Assembly (NCBI RefSeq): GCF_001039355.2
Contig: NW_019773770.1
Coordinates: forward strand, 122,001-186,000
DNA from: Lingula anatina
Lineage: Eukaryota; Brachiopoda; Lingulata; Lingulida; Lingulidae
Length of the DNA: 64,000 nucleotides
Direction of reading: 5' to 3'
In this document: piece by piece, positions 49,097-61,530 of the stretch
How the letters are laid out: every line of letters starts with the position of its first letter
How positions within the stretch are numbered: the stretch's first letter is position 1
Notes under the pieces: generated by a model
What the model was told of the DNA's origin: nothing
Seen by the model: only the letters and a program-made list of their open reading frames with translations
Databases searched by the model: none
Translations under genes and position numbers: made by a program

Positions 49097-50781
49097 TCAT
49101 GATGTCTGCCTACAGCAGCATGCCTGGCATATTTCATATAACATGGTGAACACGAAGGCAAACCCAATGAGGAGGAGAAGCACCAGAGTGGCCACTGTCT
49201 GGATGTTTGATGCTATGAGGACTACAATGTATGCAGCTATGGCAAATGTGCTGCCATGCCCTGAGTGGGGGTCACTTTGGTAGAAAGCAGGGATTAACAT
49301 AGCTAGAATATTAAATAGAATTACAAGAAAAATAATCCACCATTCTTGAGTGCCGTAGAGAAATTTCTGCATGGGTGCTACCTGTTGAATGTCACGTATC
49401 CTGCTTTCGTTTGCCTCTGTGTTCAGAATGATGTGTTCCAGGGTGTCAGCAAAAGCTTCACCGTATTTTTCTCGGTATACCTCTACTGCATCTCCAAAAT
49501 CTCTAGCTGCGTACTTACTGATGAGGAGTAGGCACTCCAGGATCCAGTAGTAGTTCACCAGGATGAAGTTTACCAGGCTTAGGAAGGGAATGAGAACAGT
49601 GCACAAAATCATGAAAGCTGATCTGAATGATAACGAATAATCCTCACTAACGTAATTGTCAGCATGAATCTGAAAACCCAGCAGCAGCAACATAACAGCG
49701 AACAAAAAAGAATTTCCCACAATACAAATATACGTTCTTGTTAGAATTCCACCACAGAAGCCTGTTCTCTCCGATACCTTAAAACCATGCACATTTAAAA
49801 TTAGTTCCATATCTTTCACAAGTCTTCGCACCATATACATTCTGCTTACATAGACTATGGATAAGTCCACAAGATCTATGAACAATAGAATCATACCAGT
49901 TATTTGCCAGGCATTACCAAACTGGTAATCTTTTCCAACAGCTAGTCCAAAAACGGTGAAAATTATGATTGGATAGAGGAGAAATTCGTAGCAAAGATTG
50001 GTGATATACTGAATGCGTTTATTTCTGTGTTTATCCTCCTCTGATGCTTCTGTCCTTCCAGTATTTTTATTTTTGTAATACCTTAACTTAAGGTAGAAAT
50101 AGATGACAAGGAGAACAATGTTCTCTAGGATCCCAATGATAAGTGCAGGGATTTTAAAATGTAAAAAGTTTGGATCAACCGCAATATCTGCTATGGTAAA
50201 TACAAGGTTGGCTAAGAATACGCAGTGCATGAATACTTCCAATGAGGTGGCTATGCATGGGTTGAGGGGTTTCTCTGTCTGGGATGTAATTAATTTATGT
50301 CCAAGGTTAGCCTGGTCCTGATTTGCTCTGTATGATAACCGTTGGGTGTCAGAGACAAAACAGTGGTTTTTCAGTCTGTCACTGGCACTTATGTTGCCTG
50401 CACCGACATCTTGTCTGACTGCAGCCTGGTCTTGGTGGATGATAGGGATTCTGTCACTTGTAGAAATATTGTCCATTTCTGGAATTGAAACGGCAACTTG
50501 GTCATTTTTTATTCTAGGTGTAGGCATTTCCACACTTGGGACAACTTGATTAGATTTTACGTGAGTGGTTCTTGGCTGTGTTTTTCTGTTCACAAAGGTC
50601 TTTGTTGAACCAGCCTGTAAGTTAATGGTCCTTCCTGATGCATCTGTGTATGTAATTTGTTGCCCTTGATGGTAAGTAACTGCCGGACTGTCACCTTGAC
50701 CTTCAGCCCCTGCGTGGTTGACTACTATTCTAACTGTCTTGTGCACAACTTTCGGCATTATGAAGATTTCTGTCTTTTATC
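49097..50781 (-). CDS. Multi-pass membrane protein A, family not recognised
   Basis: A 553-residue protein encoded in one exon (ATG at 50758, stop at 49097). A splice acceptor (tttcag on the minus strand) lies at 50782-50787, and an in-frame TAA follows between it and the ATG, so the start is well defined and the gene probably has a non-coding 5' exon. Residues 1-165 are hydrophilic and Gln/Thr/Asp-rich with no signal peptide. About eight hydrophobic segments follow (roughly 170-192, 198-224, 253-273, 283-306, 338-362, 377-412, 474-494 and 506-545), with a Cys-rich end (CQACCCRQTS). The membrane core aligns with the gene at 61522-63545: FLANLVFTIADI, GNSFLFAVML, VNYYWILE, DIQQVAPMQKFLYG and EWW. 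I know no function. Channel, transporter or receptor-like roles cannot be told apart here. Confidence 0.85.
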
Positions 50782-53700
50782 CTGAAATGAAAGCATGTCT
50801 TGAATACTTATGAAAGACAAAGTGGACTATGTACACAAAACCACAAACTGGATGGACATAGAGTGACCTTAACCACAAATTTAATCATCAATTATAATAA
50901 TAGATTTTTATTCATAATGAAATATTTGGAAAAGTGTGCTTAGTTTGAGGTTCATTATTTTTTATGCCTGAGGCCACATGGGGATAATGACCTGTCAAGG
51001 GGAACTTTTCCACCCAGGGGATAATTCAGACATCATTGACTACATTGAATGACAACACACTGAGTGAAAGCTTTAATCCTATTTCCTCAGATATTTTTAT
51101 GATAGATAGATCTGTTGAATTTAGCATTGGCAAGACACTGTTGTATATTCCTTTTTCTTGGGAATGTGAATTTTTCTTGGTCATTTATTTAGACATATTT
51201 ATTGGACATCGGAAATATTTTTAAATTGTAGAATCCAAGAATTTAAATAATCTGTGTATTAACATTTTGAATTTTTTGTAATGAGTTTAAAAATTGATTA
51301 TTAATTATTGAAAAAGTATAAAATATATTGCATATAGAAAATTTACATGAGATTGTATTTTCACCCTTTTGAATGAGCTAGATGACGGTTTCTTAAAAAA
51401 GTTCATTAGCCTGTTAGTTATACATGGATTGTTAAATTAATCAATTCACAGACAGTTTTTATCTTAATATTTTCATCAATAATTTTGATCAATGACAAAT
51501 GAATCAATGATTACAACTCAGCGTTAGAACATCAGTGCATGACCAGTTTGTCCTGATTAAGGCTCTTGAGTTGAGCCGAAAATAAGGTGGCACGAAAATA
51601 TTTAGATAAAAACTGTCTGTGAAATGATTAATTTAACAATCCATAGATGACAGTTATTTACACAGGATAAATCACCAAGAGATACCCCATACAGGAGGTT
51701 GATAGCATGTAAACATGCTGAGTTGGCAGTAGCACTGTTTTCACAGGAAGCTTTTTTGGTGTTTGAGAAGTGATCATGATTGGTTTCTAGTGTAATTTGA
51801 GACATGTCTCAAAATTTACAATGGTTGTGTGGAAAGGTAGAAAAGAAAATGGTGTGTTTGTTTTTTTCCCCTTTTATTCTAGAGGTATGATCCCCAGAAG
51901 ACAGATCGACAGGTGTAATTTAACACTTTTGATAAAATTTGTAGTACAAATTTTAAGAAGAATTATAGCTGGGTAACATAGCCCTTTTCACTAGCTACAC
52001 AATGCCATGAGAATTGTTTGTATAGCTGCTTTGGGGACAGGGAAAGTCCTGAAAGTGAAAGTTAAATTTTTATTCCCAAAACATTTCTGTTACATAATCT
52101 GAGGAAATGGGGAACACAATTTTTAGTAAAAATGTATCAATAGTGTGCAGAATCATATTTTTTGGTTTTATAAATACTTATGAAGGTATTACACCCTCTT
52201 TTAAGTTGAAATATTTTTACACTAGCATTCCTCATGTCACTGTATATTGGACACATATTGGTTTTACTGCACTCACCTATTTAGTGACTTTCTTTGAATT
52301 TGTCAAGCTTCTCTTTTCCTCTCCATCCATTTTAACGTCTTGAAATTCTTCTATTACTTCATAATATATATGTTCTGCTTCCAAAATGAGTTTAACGGCG
52401 AATTTGACAGCTAAACTTTCTGTTTTATTCAATATGGTGGACTCACTATTTGCTTGTATTTATACAGCAACATGTCACATGGTACACAGGATAAAAGCCA
52501 GGTATCCGTGTATCCAATAGAATGCACAGCCCAAACAATGAACCTCAGGTCTACGTCAGTAGGTTTTGTGTTGACCAAAGTAATGTAACCAGTATACCGT
52601 GAGAAGAGCTTAATTACTGGCCTTTTAAGTTTGCCATATTTATGTTAAGATGTTATTTCTGGGATTAGAAAGTTTTTTGGCAATATTTCTTAGCATATAT
52701 GACTGCTGTTGACATCTAATAATTGTTGAATTTAAAATGTTTTCAGGATGCCCAATGTTTTAATATTGAAAATAAAGCAGAAATATAGTACATGACCTTG
52801 AAAAAAAAGCTCAAACTAAGATTTAAATTTTTAGTGATTTTTACCTGGATTATTTGTTGTGGAGTTTTAACACTGGGAGAAAATCAATGATTTAATGATT
52901 CAATTCTTCATGAAAATAGGAAAGAAATTACACATTGCTGGTTGAAATAATTGCTATAGAATTTCATAACCTAATGAGATATGTAATATACAGAGAGAAA
53001 ATTGAAGTGATTATCCAAAGGTTCAGAAAAAAGCACAGATATTAATGACATACATAGACAGGAGAGAGGCAGCTTATTGCCACTAGCCTCCAACTTGATT
53101 TTTATATTGATTTTCTTTATGAGTTAAAAATTCATGCTTAGAGAATGCTGTGTTATGATTGGAACTCGGCAAAAGCATTGGGGCTTTTTCTAGTGTAAGT
53201 AAGCTGTATTGATCCTGTTTTACTTATTACAACATTGATGCTATTACTGCTAAACCTAAGGAAATTTGGTTGTTGCATTAAATCAGAATTAATGCTAAAT
53301 GATGGAACTTATACAGCCAAGATGGTTTTTCTATTGCTTGATGTATAATTGAGAAGTGATAAAAACCCAATACATAAGCTATTGTCTTTCATGCACATTA
53401 CCCTGATTTGATGAAATAGTGATGAGAAGCTCTTTATTCATACACATGCAAAAAATTTTAATCATGACTGTATATGCCAATTAGTGCAAAATGGTTATAA
53501 CATCTGCAATGTTTGGTAACACAGTACAGATAAATCATTTGTCAATTGATGGAAATATGTTCTTACATCTGACCAAAAAGCACACAATGCACTTTTTTCT
53601 GCTTAGAAAATGCTTTTAAAATCTGCTGAAAATATCACATTGCTATTCGTTGAGATTAATGTCATCTTTTTTGTACATTCTGTATATTCCCATGCTAATC

Positions 53701-54441
53701 CCAGGGGTTTTCTTGTAACTTTCTACTTATGACCTATTGTTCACGTAAGTTGGTAATTCAAGGTTTGTAAGTTGTAACCCTTTTAAAATATTGTCTCAAC
53801 CCCTCCTTTTTTTTTTTTTTTTTTTTTTGCAAACTTTAAAGAAAATTTGCTTATCCAAAATGCTTAGCAAATACACTAGATTGGTGAGTTCGTATCAATA
53901 TGTTATAGAACACATGATTCCATTATATTACAAGTTAAGTCTTTGTAAAGTCCCTGACCTTTTGTTATGACATAGACATGGATCACAACTTTTTAACTGC
54001 TTCAATCTCAGTTTTATTATACTCCATGTGTGTTATCAGTACATCCAAGGACAATATTGCTGAACAAATCAGTCACTGGAAAAATACACAAAATTAAACT
54101 TTGCCTAATTACCTAGGACTATTGTAAATCATGGTGTATGATAACACTGACAACATTTATAACATCATCTGTTTGTCATGTTAAGTTTGTAGCAAAGAAA
54201 TACATTGGTAAAACATCAATAATTTAGATAGCCAGTAATCCCATGCTTTACAAATTAAAATAAATATAAACATGCTGATACCCATCACATAAAACATTGA
54301 ACCATGATAAGAGATTAGTATACACTATTTATAGAATTTCTTTATATACTATATTCTGTGTGAAAGTCTTATCTTCACACTTTTATTCTGAGTCAACGGT
54401 TTTGTAACTTTAACATTAAAAAATAAATAAAAGAAAAAAAA
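50782..54441. other. Non-coding stretch with scattered repeats
   Basis: About 3.7 kb with no conserved coding sequence on either strand. It holds an inverted-repeat element at 51421-51646 and a poly-T tract near 53806-53829. A 5' exon and promoter of membrane protein A should be here, but I cannot place them. Confidence 0.4.
51421..51646. repeat. Inverted-repeat element (about 225 bp)
   Basis: TGGATTGTTAAATTAATCA, continuing to CACAGACAGTTTTTATCT, on the left is mirrored on the right (AGATAAAAACTGTCTGTG, then ATTTAACAATCCA). Arms are about 45 bases. No coding content. Confidence 0.85.
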
Positions 54442-54517
54442 CAGAACTGAGTGGGAATCAAACCCACTCCCCTGTGATTGGCAGCCAAGGATATTACCAC
54501 TGGGCCAGCAAGTCCTG
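54442..54517 (-). pseudogene. tRNA-like sequence, Gly-like, probably degenerate
   Basis: On the minus strand this 76-base stretch has an A-box-like segment (TGGCCCAGTGGTA), a B box (GGTTTGATTCC) inside a T-arm-like hairpin, and complementary 7-base ends. The D and anticodon regions resemble tRNA-Gly, with TGCCA where a GCC anticodon would sit. The anticodon loop is too long when its stem is paired, and the T stem does not abut the acceptor stem normally. A tRNA pseudogene or the head of a SINE is more likely than a working tRNA. Confidence 0.45.
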
Positions 54518-54798
54518 CCATCTGATGGAGTGCTTTTGACAATATATGATACCTGTCACACATGCCTTTACAGAAATTGCCGAAGGCTAGAAAATGCCTT
54601 CAAAATATACTTTTAACAGTTATAATCAAATTTAAACTATGGCCACTACCTTCCCACTGCCCTAAGGTATTGCTAACACCTGACAGTTGTCAACAGATTA
54701 TTGTAGTTTGAGAGACAAAAAAGGTAAAAAGGAGACTTCAGCTGATCTGCTATTACTATATAGATGCACTTTTTACTAGATAAAAAAACGGATTTGTT

Positions 54799-56018
54799 CT
54801 ATTTTATAAATTTGTATAACAATAAAAAGAATAGGAGGATAAAAAACACTAATCCTGCATACTTCACAATTCCATTTTGTTCAGAAGTCATCTCTTCCCA
54901 TCTCTCTTTCTTTTTTTCAATCTCTTCATCCACTTCAGGTGGATCACTTGGTTTGCTGTACTTATGTTTGCCAGATGAATCATCAATAGCATCACGAGGA
55001 ACTGATTTAGTCTGACGTTTAGAGTTCCATTTTTGACTCACCTTGTCAACTGAAGAAGTCTTACTTGAAAATAAGGAGAAACCCCTGTTGCTTTCAAACT
55101 CACTTAGCGTGAGTTGGCTGGTATGAGATCTGTTGCTACTGATGGTAGTTTCTTTTGTATCGTTAGAAGAGAGTGAATTTGTGCCGGTGCTTTTTTGTGG
55201 ACTCGTGATTAGACTAAATGTCTTTTTTCTAAGCCCATGTTTATGTGATTTTTGATTAGGCATTTCTTGTTCCAGATGTACTTCATTGTTTTGATTCATT
55301 GAACACATTGTGCACAGGCCTTCACTGTGATTGTGATTTGTTTCTGTCTCTCTGATTTCACATTCTATTTTAAAGTCACCATTCTCTTCTGACTGTTCTT
55401 CAATTTCTTCTAAAAGCAAAGTTTCAAAATTACCTTTAATGTCATTTGAAGCACCGCATGTATGTTTGCCATCTTTCTCAATGGATGTTACTACATCTAC
55501 TTCCTCACATTCCACTCTTTCTGTTTCCTGGAATTCTGCTATCAGTGGCTCAGAGAGTGGTTTTTGAATTTTTTTGTGTTCTGCTATTTTCTTTTCTGTC
55601 CCAGTGCCTGCCTCTATACTGCTGTGATCACATTCAGGGCTCACAGATGAATGAGCAGGGTTTGCATTTGACCTATGTTTGAAAGCATGCTCTTCCTGAT
55701 ATGGAACTAGGAGTTGTCCATTGTCTTGGGCGTGGTCAGTATTGATGTCATGGTCACTAGTCCATCTGACAGTGGCATCATGTCTCTCAGGTCCATCACC
55801 ATCATCGGAAGTTCCAAAAAGCCATTCTCCTTGCACATTTTTCTCCTTTGTAACTGACTCATTTTTAAAACACTGTTTTGATGCAGGGGTTTCTTCGCTG
55901 AATCTTTCAGCAAAAGTAAATTGTTGTCCACCTTTTTTGGGACCATCAGTGTCAGTGTTATTATTTTTCTCGGTGGCATTAGGAATGACATGTATATCTC
56001 CAGCCTCCATGAGAGACC
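54799..56018 (-). CDS. Acidic tail-anchored protein, family not recognised
   Basis: The main exon ends at a strong acceptor (long T tract then cacag, 56019 upward). The first ATG after it is at 56010, giving 403 residues to the stop at 54799. The open frame continues upstream to an ATG at 56082, but that part crosses the acceptor and is probably intron. Residues 1-375 are hydrophilic, Glu/Asp/Ser/Thr-rich and low in complexity, with several Cys and His near the middle (GLCTMCSMNQ). A charged stretch (EEIEKKKERWEEM) precedes a single hydrophobic helix at the extreme C-terminus (about 381-400) and a KFIK tail, the layout of a tail-anchored protein facing the cytosol. The frame is phase-compatible with a tiny upstream exon at 57555-57573 (copy 59021-59039). 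I recognise no relatives. Confidence 0.75.
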
Positions 56019-56158
56019 CTGTGAAAAAAACCATGCAGTACATCTCAGTTGCATTCCTTCTAGTAGATGATGTTCGTGGCATGGTTAAAGTAAGGAAGCA
56101 GCAAGAGCAAGTGGAATTTTAAAATGGAACTAGAGCTTTAGAAGTTAGAAAATCAGAC

Positions 56159-59088
56159 AAAGAATGTTTTAACCTGTCTCCTATACATCTTGAAAAAGCT
56201 ATTTTCCATTATGTAGTCTGATGACCATAATGTGTGGCAAGAAAATTTTCCTGACTGAATATTACAACTAAATGTCATCCAATTGAACTGCACAGCTGCC
56301 AGGATTTTTTAAAAAAAGAAGTAAATGAGATGGGCAACTGCATACTCACTAATGTTGCAGGGAATGAGGCGAGCACTGTCCTCGATCGATCCTGTTGACA
56401 CATAGGCACTTCAGTTTGAAAGTGTCATGCAAGATATGCACTGCTTGATTATAGGAATTCTTGTACCTTTTTTCATGCCTTATTTCTCTCGGCAAATGAT
56501 ATATATGGCATAAGATAAGTAAATCACTTCCTGAATTCCATTCAAAACCTTGCCTTTTTTGCCATGGTCAGTTCCCTACAAAGAAAAAAAAATTTTGAAA
56601 AGCAATTACTCTGTGTTAATCTGACACTTTCTCTGATATAAAAATAAGCTTACGGGATTAACTCTTCCAGTATGAAGTCATTCATGCCTTTCTTTGGGAG
56701 ATTGATAAGGTAACATATTTCAAATCCAGATAATAAATTATATTAAAAATCTCTAAAGATATGATTAACTTTGATGGTAATGGATTCAAGTTCATCCTTT
56801 GAACTGATAGGAGAACATTACTAATGAAACGGGAATTAATCTTTTTGATAAAATTTCCTTAAACTACATTTCCTGAAAAAAATATATGCATCTAACATTT
56901 ACCTGCTTTCCACTTTTGTCCCTTTTCAATTTTTCTACATTATTCAACCTGGGGTGCTTGACTCAATACTATAATTGTGTCCTCTGTTATGAAGAATATT
57001 TAAAGTGCTAATAATATTTCACCTATATGCTGGAGGGTGTGAATAATTCCTCTGGGAGTAATTCAGGACATTGCCCTCTCTTTGATACACATCCTAATGA
57101 CCAAATTACCAACTTGTGTGTGAAATGGAATCATGTTAGAGTCCATAAAAACTGAATGTTTGATTAAATTACAGTGTTGCTTGTTAATAAATTTTCTTGC
57201 ATTTGGTTTCTAATCAATAATCCCCTGAGTGCAAGTTTAATATTGGGGATGCAATTTCAAAGTTCAGGTAAACTCACTTCCAAGCCTATCTCTCGGGAAA
57301 TAACTTCAGAGATCAAGACAGCTGATTAGATAGGATGCAACAATGAAGAGTTACACCTGAAGGTGGAAACTTGGAAAATCCCTACATATTTTGTATCAAA
57401 AGTATATTAAAACAGTAAAGTAATTATCTTATATCCCAATAACAATGCTCGGAAATCATCAACAATCATATGAAAATCATCTTACACCTCAACTTGGTAA
57501 ATATTTGTCAGCAGAATTATTTCTTTTGCATTTGTAATGTTAAGTAAAACTTACCACCTGAATCTTCAACCATTATAAAAGTGTTATAAAATCGCTTATT
57601 ATTCAAGCCACTGATCGAATCTNAAAGAATGTTTTAACCTGTCTCCTATACATCTTGAAAAAGCTATTTTCCATTATGTAGTCTGATGACCATAATGTGT
57701 GGCAAGAAAATTTTCCTGACTGAATATTACAACTAAATGTCATCCAATTGAACTGCACAGCTGCCAGGATTTTTTAAAAAAAGAAGTAAATGAGATGGGC
57801 AACTGCATACTCACTAATGTTGCAGGGAATGAGGCGAGCACTGTCCTCGATCGATCCTGTTGACACATAGGCACTTCAGTTTGAAAGTGTCATGCAAGAT
57901 ATGCACTGCTTGATTATAGGAATTCTTGTACCTTTTTTCATGCCTTATTTCTCTCGGCAAATGATATATATGGCATAAGATAAGTAAATCACTTCCTGAA
58001 TTCCATTCAAAACCTTGCCTTTTTTGCCATGGTCAGTTCCCTACAAAGAAAAAAAAATTTTGAAAAGCAATTACTCTGTGTTAATCTGACACTTTCTCTG
58101 ATATAAAAAATAAGCTTACGGGATTAACTCTTCCAGTATGAAGTCATTCATGCCTTTCTTTGGGAGATTGATAAGGTAACATATTTCAAATCCAGATAAT
58201 AAATTATATTAAAAATCTCTAAAGATATGATTAACTTTGATGGTAATGGATTCAAGTTCATCCTTTGAACTGATAGGAGAACATTACTAATGAAACGGGA
58301 ATTAATCTTTTTGATAAAATTTCCTTAAACTACATTTCCTGAAAAAAATATATGCATCTAACATTTACCTGCTTTCCACTTTTGTCCCTTTTCAATTTTT
58401 CTACATTATTCAACCTGGGGTGCTTGACTCAATACTATAATTGTGTCCTCTGTTATGAAGAATATTTAAAGTGCTAATAATATTTCACCTATATGCTGGA
58501 GGGTGTGAATAATTCCTCTGGGAGTAATTCAGGACATTGCCCTCTCTTTGATACACATCCTAATGACCAAATTACCAACTTGTGTGTGAAATGGAATCAT
58601 GTTAGAGTCCATAAAAACTGAATGTTTGATTAAATTACAGTGTTGCTTGTTAATAAATTTTCTTGCATTTGGTTTCTAATCAATAATCCCCTGAGTGCAA
58701 GTTTAATATTGGGGATGCAATTTCAAAGTTCAGGTAAACTCACTTCCAAGCCTATCTCTTGGGAAATAACTTCAGAGATCAAGACAGCTGATTAGATAGG
58801 ATGCAACAATGAAGAGTTACACCTGAAGGTGGAAACTTGGAAAATCCCTACATATTTTGTATCAAAAGTATATTAAAACAGTAAAGTAATTATCTTATAT
58901 CCCAATAACAATGCTCGGAAATCATCAACAATCATATGAAAATCATCTTACACCTCAACTTGGTAAATATTTGTCAGCAGAATTATTTCTTTTGCATTTG
59001 TAATGTTAAGTAAAACTTACCACCTGAATCTTCAACCATTATAAAAGTGTTATAAAATCGCTTATTATTCAAGCCACTGATCGAATCT
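56159..59088. repeat. Near-identical 1.46-kb tandem copies around the single N at 57623
   Basis: 56159-57622 and 57624-59088 match almost base for base. The only differences noticed are one extra A in an A run and one C/T change (CTCTCGGG versus CTCTTGGG). Such identity in non-coding sequence points to an unmerged overlap or allele. Confidence 0.93.
57555..57573 (-). other. Candidate first coding exon of the tail-anchored gene (copy at 59021-59039)
   Basis: On the minus strand an ATG is followed by six codons (MVEDSG) plus one base and a consensus donor (gtaagt). Joined to the acceptor after 56018 it reads on in frame as MVEDSGGSLMEAGD. The same exon lies at 59021-59039 because the region is present twice around the single N at 57623. 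A phase match has a one-in-three chance, so this is suggestive only. Confidence 0.4.
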
Positions 59089-59914
59089 TGGCTTTGTTTT
59101 GTTTTCACAATCATTTCATTTTTATGCAAAGCATACTTGTTCTAAAGTGAGCATAAAATGATTGCTGCTGGAATAGATTTTTAATTTAGAGTTGTCAAAC
59201 TGTGAAATTGATAATTCCTCTGTACCGAATTGTAAAAATATTAGGACTTAGAAATGGATGGCATTATAAATGGTCGCCAGAAGACAATGACAGTTGGACT
59301 AATGGAAATAGGAAGACAGTTAAATAATGTTCCTACCTTGTCAGAATGAAGGGTTCTAGCACACCAATATCTTCAGCAGGATTTCAATAGGGATCACTTG
59401 AGTAAATGAATTTAGGTCATGAGGCCCATTACTCTGCATTTCAGTGTCAGTTGGTTGTTATACCCATATAAATGTATATCTTTATACGTATACCAGTTGG
59501 GTCTTTCCTCTACCTTAGATCTTATTCATATCTTATTCATTTAATCTAATTTCCATAGTCACTGTTTATTTTCTTTCCTTTTGTACAAAAACAGGGTTCC
59601 ACTTAAGAGTTATCTTTACTTTTAGGTAAATACACATAACACATGTGCTAATTGTTGACATAAGTAAATATTTTGTATGGAGGGCACTTTGCTAGATTTC
59701 ACCCATACTGTTCATTTGGACCTGAATGTGATTGTTGAGATGAATAAAGATTATTTTCACTGCAGTGGACTGATGTCAATAGTGTACTGTGACATACAGT
59801 TGTGTCTTGGTTGTGGCTCTTCATGATATGCTTATTTAAACCTATCTTGGACTCTTTGGACCAGGAACCCAGTGAACCACTAGAGTGAGAAGAAAAGGAA
59901 TGGATCTCATGTTG

Positions 59915-60095
59915 ACTGCAAAAAAAAAAAATAAATAAAAAAAAAAAATAATAATAAAATAAATAAAAAAGATTAATAATAATAATAATAATTAGATAAA
60001 ATTATTATTATCATCATTATTATTCTTGTTATTATTTATTTCTTTATTTTTAAGAATAATAATGATGATAATAATAATTGTTTAATTAAAAAAAA
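59915..60095. repeat. A/T-rich simple repeat with AAT/ATT foldback
   Basis: AAAT and AAT arrays followed after a short spacer by ATT arrays and then AAT again, so the strand can fold on itself. Confidence 0.85.
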
Positions 60096-61487
60096 CTATA
60101 TGCTAGCGAGAATGTCTAATGATTTAATTTAAATGTGTGACATTATTAACATATTATTGTTTTCAATGATGGACAAGATAACAAATGACACCACTGACTG
60201 CAGACATATCAGTATGCTTGTGCTCAGATCATTGTAAAACCCTGAAAAAAAGTAAAGTGGTGGGAGAAGTGCTTTTAAATTTTAGTCTGATATTTATAAG
60301 GTGTAAGGTTAATTTCTGAAAGAGTTATTTTGATATAATTTTAATAGTTGGAGATGGTATGTGTCAGCTTCTGGCCCAATTCCAATCAACAGTTTTGATG
60401 AAAGTGGGCTGCAAATATTTTTGAGGTGTTCATTATTTTTCAGCAATCAATAAGCTTTCTGAAAGCTTTTTTTCCACATTATCATAGTTATTGTAAAAAT
60501 CAATTTTTGGAGAAAGAAAAGGTGTTAAATACCTTTGTTTGGCACTAGTACCAAATACAAATTATTTAACTTATATTTTTGAAATAATTTATTGTCATTT
60601 AAATATGAGATAGATGATGAATTCTTTACATTTGATAACTTCTGTCAGAGCAGTATTATGTGTTTTGATAAATCTTTAAAACTTTATATATCATTTTCTG
60701 CTGGTAAAAATTCGGTATTACTAATCAGATGGAATTCAAAGTAAGTTTTGACATGCAAACAGAGACTAAAGTCTTTATTCAAAAAAAAAAAAAAAAAAAC
60801 ACTGAAAACCCAAATCTAACTTTTCTATATAGTGCGCAGTCAGTGCATCTTGTATCGGTGTTGCGCAAGTCACTTTCTCCAAAGAAATTTTGTGGGGGTT
60901 ACGGAAGAGGGTATCGAAAACAGTCCTTGTGACCAGATTGAAATGCCCCCTGTGTAGGTAACAAACACAACAATACCATGCTTTTCATGCCTCAAGAAAT
61001 TTGTATCAGGAGTAGTGTATTACTTCTTTTGTATGGCACATGAAAGCAGAACTGTAATATAAATATGTGCCACTCTTTGCAGTATTTGGCTAGCACGACA
61101 TTAATGGTACTATACTTGAGAATAAGGACCTCATAGCATCGATGGAGGAAATTCATGTCAAAATGTCTCTCTGAAAGGCAAATATTTAAGTCACCTGTTT
61201 TTACCTTAATGAACTTGAAAGTTAAAACCAAATTACACGTGACTTCTGAGAAGCCAGGATATTAGGAAGAGGAAGATATTTGTATATATATTTCGTAGTC
61301 CATGAGATTTGGTTACTTGTCCTTTTTGAACACAGAGTTAAAGGAGATTTTAATAGAACATAAGCAGTTCTTATGAAAATGACAACAAGGATGACAAGCA
61401 GAAGCTTAATGAACACAGCACCAGATCATATGCCATAGTACTAGAACACTTCAGAGAATGTGACTTTGAACCCAGACAATTTTTTTT

Positions 61488-61530
61488 CTCTGCCATTTTG
61501 GAAACTTAGTGAAGTACCGACATGGCGGGC
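61488..61530 (+). promoter_or_regulatory. Possible YY1-type start region of membrane protein B
   Basis: CTGCCATTTTGG lies about 25 bases upstream of the start codon, and the start context itself is GACATGGCGGGC. Both resemble the CCAT/ATGGC core bound by YY1 at many animal start sites. No TATA box is evident. This is a motif resemblance only. Confidence 0.3.

Larger units (their letters stand above)
56019..61521. other. Non-coding stretch with a 1.46-kb duplicated block
   Basis: Apart from the duplicated block (56159-57622 and 57624-59088), this stretch contains AT-rich simple repeats at 59915-60095, including a foldback of AAT and ATT runs, and a poly-A tract at 60781-60800. Within the duplicated block, donor-like sites on the minus strand at 56350 and 57554 suggest 5' exons of the tail-anchored gene. 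No other gene was seen. Confidence 0.45.

Noticed and set aside
56011-56082. Upstream 24 codons of the tail-anchored ORF
   Set aside because: They cross a strong polypyrimidine tract and cacag acceptor, so they are most likely intron.
55721-56122. Plus-strand 133-codon frame opposite the tail-anchored gene
   Set aside because: Shadow of the minus-strand coding exon, and it crosses that exon's splice acceptor.
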